This document shows positions 44,332 through 52,037 of a stretch of DNA of 64,000 bases, one piece after another. The translations under genes and the position numbers were made by a program. Below the pieces are notes generated by a model. The model did not search any database. It was given only the letters and a program-made list of their open reading frames with translations, and had not been told where the DNA came from. The stretch is from G963676095 sp963676095 (lineage in GTDB: Bacteria > Bacteroidota > Bacteroidia > Bacteroidales > Prolixibacteraceae). Position 1 is the first letter of the stretch. Each line of letters begins with the position of its first letter. The DNA lies in the NCBI GenBank assembly GCA_963676095.1, contig OY781040.1, positions 4,650,001 through 4,714,000 of the forward strand, given 5' to 3'.

Positions 44332-44587
44332 CCTATAATCACGAAGATTATAACCTATAATTTTTGCAATATTAACCTATAATTTTTTTGGAGAATCAAT
44401 TGAGAGCTCACTCGGGAAAGTTGTCTCGTCATTAGTGGAACCTGTCCAGTTTTAATTGGGCATAATGCAGGCTACGGCACGCGGTTGGAAAAGACTATTG
44501 AATTGTTCTGTTTTACGGACAGTCATGCTCCTGTAGCGCTTTTTCGTACGCATTGAGAGGATAATCCTGTTGAAAGTCATGTTAAAA

Positions 44588-44603
44588 TGTGTGCGCAAAC
44601 ATT
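44588..44603 (+). promoter_or_regulatory. Putative LacI-family operator upstream of GH29
   Basis: TGTGTGCGCAAACATT matches the motif TGTGTGCGNGCACATT at 13 of 15 fixed positions. With two more bases it forms a near-perfect palindrome AATGT-g-TGCGCA-a-ACATT centred on CG. It lies 82 bases before the GH29 ATG, and 37 bases upstream of a possible TATCTTTA -7 box (44641). Confidence 0.55.
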
Positions 44604-44685
44604 TTTTTGAAAAATCATCTCTTTTTCCTGTCATTATTGTTATCTTTACATCTGTCGTAACATTATTTCAGAGAATTTATCCATC

Positions 44686-46131
44686 ATGAAGAAGATAATT
44701 TGTTTGTTTGTGCTGGTCATGGCCGGCGTTTTGCCTCTTGTTGCGCAGGAGCAGGGCATACATCCCCAATCGAAAGAGTATGAATGGCCAAAAGATAAAA
44801 TGGTCCTTGAAAAACTCGATCAATGGCAGGATCTGAAGTTTGGAATGATTATCCACTGGGGGCTTTATGCGGTACCGGGGATTATTGAGTCATGGGAACT
44901 TTGTTCGGAAGACTGGATCCAAAGGCCGGACAGCATGTCGTACTGTCAGTTTAAGAAATGGTATTGGGGGTTGAGGGACAAGTTCAACCCGGTCGGTTTT
45001 GATCCTGATCAGTGGGCCCGGGCTGCTGCCGATGCCGGTATGAAATATGTCGTTTTTACGACAAAACATCATGACGGATTCAATCTATTTGACACTAAGC
45101 AAACTGACTTTAAAATAACGAACGGGCCGTTTGCATCAAATCCCAAAGCCAATGTTGCCAAATATGTGTTTTCTGCTTTCAGGAAAAAAGGATTCATGAT
45201 CGGCGCATACTTCTCGAAGCCGGACTGGCATTCTCCCTATTTTTGGTGGGACAAATATGCTACTCCTAACCGGAATGTCAATTACGATATCCGGAAATAT
45301 CCGGAACGCTGGCAAAAGTTCAAGGATTTTACCTATAACCAGATCAGCGAGCTGATGCACGATTACGGGACAATCGATATCCTGTGGCTGGACGGGGGAT
45401 GGGTGCGTCCCAAGGAAACCGTCAATGATGAAGTGCTGTCGTGGGGGGCTCCCATCCCGGATTGGGACCAGAAAATTGACATGCCGGCCATTGCCAGGAT
45501 GGCCAGAGACGCTCAACCCGGTATCCTGATCGTTGACCGGACAGTACACGGACCTTATGAAAATTACCAGACGCCGGAAAGGGCCATCCCTGCGACGCAG
45601 CTTGACCATCCCTGGGAAAGTTGTATTACGCTTGGCAATAATTGGGGACATGTTCCAAATGATAAGATGAAAGAGCCGTCTGAGGTTATTCATGATCTCA
45701 TTGAGATTGTAGCAAAGGGAGGAAGCTTGTTGCTGGGAGTCGGCCCTAACCCGAATGGTACCCTCGATTCGTTGGTCGTTTCAAGGCTGGAAGAAATCGG
45801 AAAGTGGATGAAAAGTAACGGGCAGGCAATCTATAACACCCGTATCGTCAAAAATTACAGAGATGGGGAAGTTTTCTTTACGAAAGGGAAAGATAATGCC
45901 TATTATGCATTGGCCCGGCTAAAAGCGGGAAGTACTGTCCCATCTGTTGTCGAATGGACCGGAAACCTTCCGAAAAAGGGTACAGCAATGGAATTTTTAG
46001 CAGCAGGTAAAAGGGTAAAATGGAATGTCAGAGATGGGAAAGTTACCGTGTTTATACCGAAGTCGTTCCGGCAGAAAAATAAAAATTATCCGGCACTTGC
46101 TTTTTCTTTTATTCCTGATTCTCATAATTAA
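44686..46131 (+). CDS. GH29 alpha-L-fucosidase (second copy)
   Basis: This 481-residue secreted enzyme has a signal peptide (MKKIICLFVLVMAGVLPLVAQ), the GH29 core MIIHWGLYAVPGI, YVVFTTKHHDGFNLFDT, GAYFSKPDWHSPYFWW and the nucleophile Asp236 in IDILWLDGGWV. A Glu-containing segment TPERAIPATQLDHPWESC follows. It probably removes fucose from glycans. It heads a plus-strand unit with the CBM9-like and GHL10-like genes (gaps of 10 and 2 bases) and carries the operator motif in its promoter region. Confidence 0.93.
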   Translation: MKKIICLFVLVMAGVLPLVAQEQGIHPQSKEYEWPKDKMVLEKLDQWQDLKFGMIIHWGLYAVPGIIESWELCSEDWIQRPDSMSYCQFKKWYWGLRDKFNPVGFDPDQWARAAADAGMKYVVFTTKHHDGFNLFDTKQTDFKITNGPFASNPKANVAKYVFSAFRKKGFMIGAYFSKPDWHSPYFWWDKYATPNRNVNYDIRKYPERWQKFKDFTYNQISELMHDYGTIDILWLDGGWVRPKETVNDEVLSWGAPIPDWDQKIDMPAIARMARDAQPGILIVDRTVHGPYENYQTPERAIPATQLDHPWESCITLGNNWGHVPNDKMKEPSEVIHDLIEIVAKGGSLLLGVGPNPNGTLDSLVVSRLEEIGKWMKSNGQAIYNTRIVKNYRDGEVFFTKGKDNAYYALARLKAGSTVPSVVEWTGNLPKKGTAMEFLAAGKRVKWNVRDGKVTVFIPKSFRQKNKNYPALAFSFIPDSHN

Positions 46132-46141
46132 AATAGCTAAA

Positions 46142-47263
46142 ATGAGTTATTCCCGTTATTCCCCGGTAGTAGTCGTACTTATCTGTTCATTTTTGCCTGT
46201 TTTGTCTTTTGGACAAAGCATCTGGAAAAGATATGAAAATTTATTTACCCCGGTTCAGCATTATGTCGTTTACCAGACAGTTTCTCCGATCGTTGTAGAT
46301 GGGAAAGCAGATGAGATTTCCTGGAAAAATGTAGCATGGACTTCCGATTTTACAGATATTGAAGGAGACAAAAGACCTGAACCATTTCTCAGGACAAGGG
46401 TAAAAATGTTGTGGGATAACAATTACCTCTATGTTTTTGCGGAACTGGAGGAACCTCAAATTTGGGCGTACATGACAGCCCGGGACCAGATTGTCTACCA
46501 TGATAACGATTTTGAGATCTTTCTTGATCCGGACAGGGATGCCCGTAATTATTTTGAAATAGAGGTGAATGCCAGGAATACCTTGTTCGATTTGTTCTTA
46601 CCAAGTCCGTACCGGAACGGGGGTGGTTACCCTTTGATCTCATGGAACGTTCCCGGGCTGAAAAGTGCGGTCTTTGTTGACGGAACTCTTAATGATCCCT
46701 CAGATACCGATAAAAAATGGTCGGTAGAGATGGCTATCCCCTTCGATGCCCTGAACCTGGCTATCGGAGATAAAGACCGGGCCCCCGGAGAAGGAACAGT
46801 CTGGAAAGCTGACTTCTCGAGGGTTGAGTGGCGAACTGACGTGAACGATGGAAATTATCTGAAACGAAAAGATCTTCAGGGAAAGGTTTTAAGCGAATAC
46901 AACTGGGTTTGGAGCGCTCCTGGCCTTATTAGTATGCACTATCCGGAAAGATGGGGAATGATCAGTTTTACAAAAAAACAGGCCGGAGGTGGTCAGGCAT
47001 CTTTCAAAGAACCGTTCGACGAGCAGTTGAAAAAGTATTTATGGTTGATTTATTATAAACAATATGATTTCAGGGAAAAAAACGGGAGGTTTGCTTCGTC
47101 ACTGGGGGCCCTTGATATCCCCACTGATGACTTTTCCGCGGATGGGAAAGGATATCAAATATCATTAGTAGCCACCGATCTGCAGTTTACTGCATTAATT
47201 TCAGACAAATCAGGAGCCCTCATATCATTGAATGAAGCCGGAGTATTGAAAATAAAGAGATAG
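46142..47263 (+). CDS. Secreted carbohydrate-binding family 9-like protein
   Basis: The ATG at 46142 gives a signal peptide (VVVVLICSFLPVLSFGQ); the in-frame ATG at 46025 inside the upstream gene is rejected. The 373-residue product has a CBM9-like DOMON/beta-sandwich domain: VSPIVVDGKADEISWKNVAW, RVKMLWDNNYLYVFAELEEP, VYHDNDFEIFLDPDRDARNYFEIEVN and KWSVEMAIPFDAL, ending WGMISF. This subgroup is frequent in Bacteroidota glycan loci as a sugar-binding or accessory protein. It has no recognised catalytic domain. Confidence 0.85.
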   Translation: MSYSRYSPVVVVLICSFLPVLSFGQSIWKRYENLFTPVQHYVVYQTVSPIVVDGKADEISWKNVAWTSDFTDIEGDKRPEPFLRTRVKMLWDNNYLYVFAELEEPQIWAYMTARDQIVYHDNDFEIFLDPDRDARNYFEIEVNARNTLFDLFLPSPYRNGGGYPLISWNVPGLKSAVFVDGTLNDPSDTDKKWSVEMAIPFDALNLAIGDKDRAPGEGTVWKADFSRVEWRTDVNDGNYLKRKDLQGKVLSEYNWVWSAPGLISMHYPERWGMISFTKKQAGGGQASFKEPFDEQLKKYLWLIYYKQYDFREKNGRFASSLGALDIPTDDFSADGKGYQISLVATDLQFTALISDKSGALISLNEAGVLKIKR

Positions 47264-47265
47264 AA

Positions 47266-48357
47266 ATGAAGAAAAGAGATTTTATCAAATCCTCCCTGCT
47301 CGCGGGAATCGGGCTAATAAATTTTCAGCCGTCCTTTGGAGGTCAGAAGGAAAAGAGGGGAGGGACATTTAAACATTGGATCTGGGAGAACCCAGACAAG
47401 GAAGAAGATGAAGAATCTCTGAAAAAAAGGTTCGCACTTTTTTATTCTTATGGAATTAAGGGGATGTTTTTCGAAAATGACAGTGAAAAGCATTTTCGTA
47501 TAGCCAAGGAGGCCGGACTTGAGACGCATCGCTGGATGTGGACGATGAACCGTGGGGAGGAATTTTTGCTTAAAAATCATCCTGACTGGTACGCGGTTAG
47601 CAGAAACGGAAAATCGTGTGCTGTCTCCCCCCCTTATGTTGGCTACTACCGCTGGCTTTGTCCTACAAAAACCGAAGTACAGGCATACCTGAAAGATCAG
47701 GTCGAGCAAATTCTGCAAAAAGATTACGTTGATGGGATACACCTGGATTATGTGCGTTTTTGCGATGTGATACTTCCCGTAAACCTGTGGAAAAATTACG
47801 GGATTGTCCAGACCCGGGAATTGCCTGATTATGATTTTTGTTATTGTGAGACCTGTCGTTCAAAATTCAGTGAAGAGTACGGAATTGATCTGTTGAAAAT
47901 CGAGTATCCGGACCAGAGCTTGTCATGGCGGAAATTCAGATATGACCGTATTACAAACATTGTCAGCCAATTGGCTGAGGTCGCCCATCGTCATCATAAA
48001 AAGATCACAGCGGCAGTATTCCCGACGCCAGAGGTAGCCAGACGCATTGTCAGGCAGGACTGGACAAACTGGGATCTTGACGGGGTTTGTCCGATGATTT
48101 ATCATGGCTTTTATAAGGAGCCGGTTTCCTGGATAGGTGATGCTGTCGAAGAAGGCATCCATTTTCTGTGCGGAAGGTTTCCCCTATATGCAGGGGTTTA
48201 TCTTCCGGATTTTGAATCAGGGGAAGAATTGGCTTCCGGTATTGAAACTGCACTTCAGCATGGAGCTTCCGGTATCTCGTTGTTTGGGAAAGTGGATGAA
48301 AATATCCTGAAGATACTGAGAACTGTGTCAGAACGAAATTTTCCTGAAATGATTTAG
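47266..48357 (+). CDS. GHL10/DUF187-like TIM-barrel putative glycoside hydrolase with Tat-like signal
   Basis: This 363-residue protein begins MKKRDFIKSSLLAGIGLINF, a Tat-like signal with KR in place of RR. The rest fits a TIM barrel of the GHL10 type: GIKGMFFENDS, HRWMWTMNRG, DYVDGIHLDYVRFCD with likely catalytic Asp, KKITAAVFPTPEVARRI, GVCPMIYHGFYKEPV and GISLFGKV. Such proteins are predicted glycosidases with few tested members. It starts 2 bases after the CBM9-like gene, so the two are coupled. Substrate unknown; the context suggests a fucosylated or mannosylated glycan. Confidence 0.7.
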   Translation: MKKRDFIKSSLLAGIGLINFQPSFGGQKEKRGGTFKHWIWENPDKEEDEESLKKRFALFYSYGIKGMFFENDSEKHFRIAKEAGLETHRWMWTMNRGEEFLLKNHPDWYAVSRNGKSCAVSPPYVGYYRWLCPTKTEVQAYLKDQVEQILQKDYVDGIHLDYVRFCDVILPVNLWKNYGIVQTRELPDYDFCYCETCRSKFSEEYGIDLLKIEYPDQSLSWRKFRYDRITNIVSQLAEVAHRHHKKITAAVFPTPEVARRIVRQDWTNWDLDGVCPMIYHGFYKEPVSWIGDAVEEGIHFLCGRFPLYAGVYLPDFESGEELASGIETALQHGASGISLFGKVDENILKILRTVSERNFPEMI

Positions 48358-48438
48358 CGGGAGATTCCTCCGGTCTGTTGTTAACGCGGGAAGTAAATTT
48401 TTGGTGCAAATTTCAAGTATAAATTTTTAATATTGAAG

Positions 48439-48454
48439 TGTGTGCGTGCACATT
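48439..48454 (+). promoter_or_regulatory. Putative LacI-family operator upstream of GH92
   Basis: TGTGTGCGTGCACATT fits the motif TGTGTGCGNGCACATT at every fixed position and contains the perfect inverted repeat TGTGC-GT-GCACA. It ends 13 bases before the TATCTTTG -7 box, so it covers the region where the -33 element would be, which suits repression. Confidence 0.65.
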
Positions 48455-48467
48455 AACAATAAAAACT

Positions 48468-48475
48468 TATCTTTG
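48468..48475 (+). promoter_or_regulatory. Probable -7 box for GH92 (TATCTTTG)
   Basis: TATCTTTG is a full match to TAnnTTTG. The operator-like site lies just upstream in the -33 area. Confidence 0.55.
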
Positions 48476-48678
48476 CCATGACTTTAGATAATAAAATTAA
48501 TTGACGGATATGATTTGCTGAGAAAGAGTCATTTACGTTTTCCGGAAAGAAACCTGATAATGATTGATTGGACGGGATGGATGGTCTGGCGGTGAGTTCC
48601 GTTATCGTTGATGATCTGGCGCAAAGCGATGACTCGTGATCTGCAAATTGCTGGAAGTTAAATTGAAAAAATAAACAC

Positions 48679-50919
48679 ATGAAAAGAATTAAACATATAA
48701 TTGTTCTTGCAGGATTGGCTTTTGCTGGAATCCTGTTTCATAATTGTTCTTCTGAACATCAAAAAACAGTGGTGCCAGCTACTACTCCTGATCTGACAAA
48801 ATATGTTGATCCGTATATCGGAACAGGGTTCCACGGACATGTTTTTCTTGGGGCTAATGTCCCTTTTGGAGCAGTCCAGCTTGGCCCGACCAATATTACA
48901 GAAGGCTGGGACTGGTGTTCCGGGTATCATTATTCCGACTCTACCCTGATTGGTTTCGCCCATACACATTTAAGCGGGACGGGTATCGGAGATCTGGGAG
49001 ATATCCTTGTCATGCCGGTTTCGGGTGATTATAAAATTGCTCTTGGGACTCCTGAGAATCCTTCTTCCGGTTATCTCGCTTTTTACAAGCATCAGGATGA
49101 AACTGTCAGGCCCGGATATTATGCTGTCGAAATTCCGAGGTATCATGTAAAAGCAGAACTTACCGCAACGGAACGGACCGGGTTTCACAAATATACATTC
49201 GGGGAAAACATAGATGCTCATCTCCTGGTTAACCTTGATCGCGGGATCGGTTGGGATGCACCTGTTGAATCGTATATTACTTTAGTCAGTGATACGCTGG
49301 TTACCGGTTATCGTTTTTCGACAGGATGGGCCAGGGATCAGCGCATTTATTTTACAGCTGTTTTTTCAAAGCCGGTCAAATCAGTCAAATTATATGACAA
49401 TGATAATGAAAAAGAAGGGAAAACACTTAGGGCTGTAAAGTTGAAGGCTGACTTTGACTTTGGAACATTGAACGGGACACCGTTGTTCGTGAAAGTGGGG
49501 ATCTCTCCGGTTAGTAGTGAAAATGCATTGCTAAACATGAAAACTGAAATTCCCGCCTGGAATTTTAATGAAGTTATAGCTGATGCCGGTAATAAATGGA
49601 ACAAGGAGCTTTCGAAGGTCGTTGCTGAAAGCAAGGATCCTGATGTGCTGACAAAATTTTATACCGCTCTTTACCATACAATGATCGCACCTTCCCTGTT
49701 TCAGGATGTTAATGGCGATTACAGGGGGAGCGATATGAAAGTATATCGGGATACTACATTTGAGAATTATACAACTTTCTCACTCTGGGACACTTATCGT
49801 GCCGCCCATCCTTTATATACCCTGGTTGAGCCGGAGCGGGTTAACGATTTTGTAAATACAATGCTCCATATTTATGAGCAGCAGGGAAAACTGCCTGTCT
49901 GGCACCTGATGGCCAACGAGACAAACTGTATGGTTGGTTACAGCGCGGTTCCGGTTATTGTAGATGCTTACAGGAAGGGGTTTAAGGGCTTTGATGCAAA
50001 TTTTGCCTACGAAGCAGTTAAGGCGTCGGCAATGGGAGATGACCGGGGGCTGAAATTCGTGAAAGAGAAAGGATTTATTCCCGCCAATTCGGGAGTGGAA
50101 ACAGTTGCCATGGGGCTTGAGTATGCCGTGAGTGATGGTTGTATCGCCTTAATGGCTAAAGATATGGGAAAGAATGATGATTATGCTTATTTTAATAAGA
50201 GGGGAAAATATTACAAGAATTATTTCGATCCCGGGATCGGTTTTATGAGGGGCCGTATTTCTGAAACGGAGTGGCGTACTCCTTTTAACCCGTTTAAGTC
50301 AAAGCACAGGCAGGATGATTTTTGTGAAGGAAATTCATGGCAATATACCTGGCTTGTTCCCCAGGATGTCGACGGATTGGTCGATCTCCTTGGTGGCCGC
50401 GAAAAATTCCTTACAAAACTTGATAAATTTTTCTCAGCAAAAGGGGATATGGGCAACCAGGCCTCCAATGATATTACCGGACTGATCGGACAATATGCGC
50501 ACGGTAATGAACCAAGCCATCACATTGCTTATCTCTACGCAATGGAAGGTGAACCGGAAAAGACTGCCGACCTGGTACGAAAAATTATGGATGAATTTTA
50601 TACAACTAAACCTGACGGATTAATCGGGAATGAAGATGTCGGGCAGATGTCTGCATGGTATGTACTATCTGCCATGGGATTTTATCAGGTAAATCCCGCC
50701 GGCGGTGAATTTGTTTTTGGAAGCCCGGCCCTGGATGAAGCGACGATTAACCTGCCGGGAGGAAAGAAATTCACAATAAGAGCATTGAATAACAGTAAAG
50801 AAAATAAATACATCAAATCGAAGACACTGAATGGAAAACCTTATGACAAGAACTACATCTCCTTCCGCGACATTACTGCAGGAGGAGAACTCGTACTGGA
50901 AATGTCTTCGGAAAGGTAA
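48679..50919 (+). CDS. GH92 family exo-alpha-mannosidase lipoprotein
   Basis: This 746-residue GH92 enzyme has a lipoprotein signal ending LFHNC (Cys23), followed by SSEHQK, without the acidic surface-export signature, so a periplasmic location is likely. Motifs in order: YVDPYIGTGFHGHVFLGANV, FGAVQLGPTN, GWDWCSGYHYSD, FAHTHLSGTGIGDLGDI, FSLWDTYRAAHPL and the catalytic GNEDVGQMSAWYVLSAMGFY (D653). GH92 enzymes remove alpha-linked mannose; this subtype (WDWCSGYHYSD) resembles those acting on N-glycans. It differs markedly from the GH92 at 8352. The ROK kinase gene follows after 41 bases. Confidence 0.94.
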   Translation: MKRIKHIIVLAGLAFAGILFHNCSSEHQKTVVPATTPDLTKYVDPYIGTGFHGHVFLGANVPFGAVQLGPTNITEGWDWCSGYHYSDSTLIGFAHTHLSGTGIGDLGDILVMPVSGDYKIALGTPENPSSGYLAFYKHQDETVRPGYYAVEIPRYHVKAELTATERTGFHKYTFGENIDAHLLVNLDRGIGWDAPVESYITLVSDTLVTGYRFSTGWARDQRIYFTAVFSKPVKSVKLYDNDNEKEGKTLRAVKLKADFDFGTLNGTPLFVKVGISPVSSENALLNMKTEIPAWNFNEVIADAGNKWNKELSKVVAESKDPDVLTKFYTALYHTMIAPSLFQDVNGDYRGSDMKVYRDTTFENYTTFSLWDTYRAAHPLYTLVEPERVNDFVNTMLHIYEQQGKLPVWHLMANETNCMVGYSAVPVIVDAYRKGFKGFDANFAYEAVKASAMGDDRGLKFVKEKGFIPANSGVETVAMGLEYAVSDGCIALMAKDMGKNDDYAYFNKRGKYYKNYFDPGIGFMRGRISETEWRTPFNPFKSKHRQDDFCEGNSWQYTWLVPQDVDGLVDLLGGREKFLTKLDKFFSAKGDMGNQASNDITGLIGQYAHGNEPSHHIAYLYAMEGEPEKTADLVRKIMDEFYTTKPDGLIGNEDVGQMSAWYVLSAMGFYQVNPAGGEFVFGSPALDEATINLPGGKKFTIRALNNSKENKYIKSKTLNGKPYDKNYISFRDITAGGELVLEMSSER

Positions 50920-50960
50920 GGTTTCCGGTTTGATATTAAGTAGACGTAATATTTAGGCTG

Positions 50961-51860
50961 ATGTTATCGGAAAATAAAATTGTAGGAATTGATATCGGTG
51001 GGACCAAGATAAGTATTGGTATACTGGTTAAAGGGAAAATTATCGAGAGTATCAAATTAAAGACCCCCGCAGAAGGGTCTCAGGAAGAGGTCGTCCAGCA
51101 TATCATAAGAGGAATTGAAAGTCTTCCCGGCTACCTTGATACCGTTGGGATAGGAGTTGGAGCACCCGGACTTATCGATGAACGTGAAGGAATTATTTTT
51201 TCGGTGAACAACATTCCTTCCTGGAAGGAAGTTCATTTGAAGTCATATCTGGAAAACCACTTTAAAAAACCGGTATTTATTACGAATGATGCCAATTGTT
51301 TTGCCATAGGCGTTAAGACTTATGGCGAAGGGCAAAAGTTTTCCAATTTTGTGGGACTTAGCCTGGGAACAGGGGTCGGTGCAGGTATAATAGTCGACGA
51401 CGCTCTCTATTCAGGAGTTTGTTCCTGTGCCGGCGAGTTTGGAGGCATTCCTTACCTGGATGGGGATTTTGAGGCTTACTGTAGCGGTAAGTTTTTTAAA
51501 AAAGTGTACGGGACAACAGGCAGTGATGCTTATGAGAACGCTTTGACCAATGATACGGAAAGCCTGGCCATGTTCAAAGAACTTGGAACCCATGTGGGCA
51601 ACCTTATAAAAACGATGTTGTTCGTGTTATCGCCCGAGGCGGTCATTATTGGCGGTTCAGTCAGTAAATCGTTTGAGTTGTGGAAAGATTCCATGTGGAA
51701 AACAGTCAACACATTCCCGTACCGGAAGGCTATGGAAAACCTGGTAATTGAAAAGAGCTCCATGTCAAAGATGTCGGTTATCGGAGCTGCCGCTTTATTT
51801 CAGAGCCGGTACGAGAGGGAGTTGAAGAAAGAAGAAACTGTAAGCTGTTTGACAAAATAA
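50961..51860 (+). CDS. ROK-family sugar kinase
   Basis: This 299-residue protein has the ROK phosphate-binding start IVGIDIGGTKISIGIL, the DxGxGxPG-type segment GIGVGAPGLID, ITNDANCFAIG with the catalytic Asp, GLSLGTGVGAGIIVDD and AVIIGGSVS. The usual zinc motif (CxCGxxGCxE) is not present: the region reads CAGEFGGIPYLDGDFEAYCSG. It lies directly after GH92, so phosphorylation of mannose, or of glucose or an amino sugar, is likely; specificity cannot be read from the sequence. It ends the plus-strand unit at a 56-bp palindrome. Confidence 0.9.
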   Translation: MLSENKIVGIDIGGTKISIGILVKGKIIESIKLKTPAEGSQEEVVQHIIRGIESLPGYLDTVGIGVGAPGLIDEREGIIFSVNNIPSWKEVHLKSYLENHFKKPVFITNDANCFAIGVKTYGEGQKFSNFVGLSLGTGVGAGIIVDDALYSGVCSCAGEFGGIPYLDGDFEAYCSGKFFKKVYGTTGSDAYENALTNDTESLAMFKELGTHVGNLIKTMLFVLSPEAVIIGGSVSKSFELWKDSMWKTVNTFPYRKAMENLVIEKSSMSKMSVIGAAALFQSRYERELKKEETVSCLTK

Positions 51861-51934
51861 TCCATTAAGGTTCATGTAGCGAGTGTTGCTCATGGAGAAA
51901 TTCAAATGGTACTATTAGTCATGTGCCGGGTGGT

Positions 51935-51990
51935 ACCATAAAAAGAAAACAGAAGAAAGGCTAGCCTTTCTTCTGTTTTCTTTTTATGGT
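51935..51990. terminator. 56-bp perfect palindrome acting as bidirectional terminator
   Basis: The sequence is an unbroken palindrome centred between 51962 and 51963 (core AAAGGCTAGCCTTT). It would form a 26-bp hairpin with A-rich left and T-rich right flanks. It sits between the convergent ROK gene (ends 51860) and the susD gene (ends 52038 on the minus strand), so it can stop transcription in both directions. Confidence 0.88.
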
Positions 51991-52037
51991 CTGATAAACG
52001 AGTAGCCGTTTATCTAATACTTGTCGATGTTTTGTGT

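Larger units (their letters stand above)
43744..44685. other. 942-bp gene-free region upstream of GH29, with AT-rich repeats
   Basis: No frame in this region has convincing coding character; short open frames at 43931-44134 (+) and 44452-44634 (-) have no recognisable motifs. It holds the large palindrome at 44289-44331, direct repeats of AACCTATAAT, the operator-like site at 44588 and a possible -7 box TATCTTTA at 44641. The section 43930-44250 has a more even base composition and could be decayed coding DNA. Confidence 0.5.
48358..48678. other. Intergenic leader upstream of GH92, with operator and promoter
   Basis: This 321-bp gap contains the operator-like site at 48439 and the -7 box TATCTTTG at 48468. 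The predicted transcript start is near 48482, leaving a leader of nearly 200 nt before the GH92 ATG at 48679. I see no riboswitch or attenuator structure in it. Confidence 0.5.

Noticed and set aside
44452..44634. Minus-strand open frame rich in Arg and Lys, possible transposase fragment
   Set aside because: Too short and without a DDE or helix-turn-helix motif; no terminal inverted repeats or target duplication seen, so no mobile element is called.
46025..46141. Upstream ATG for the CBM9-like gene
   Set aside because: It lies inside the GH29 coding region; the ATG at 46142 begins a clean signal peptide 10 bases after the GH29 stop.
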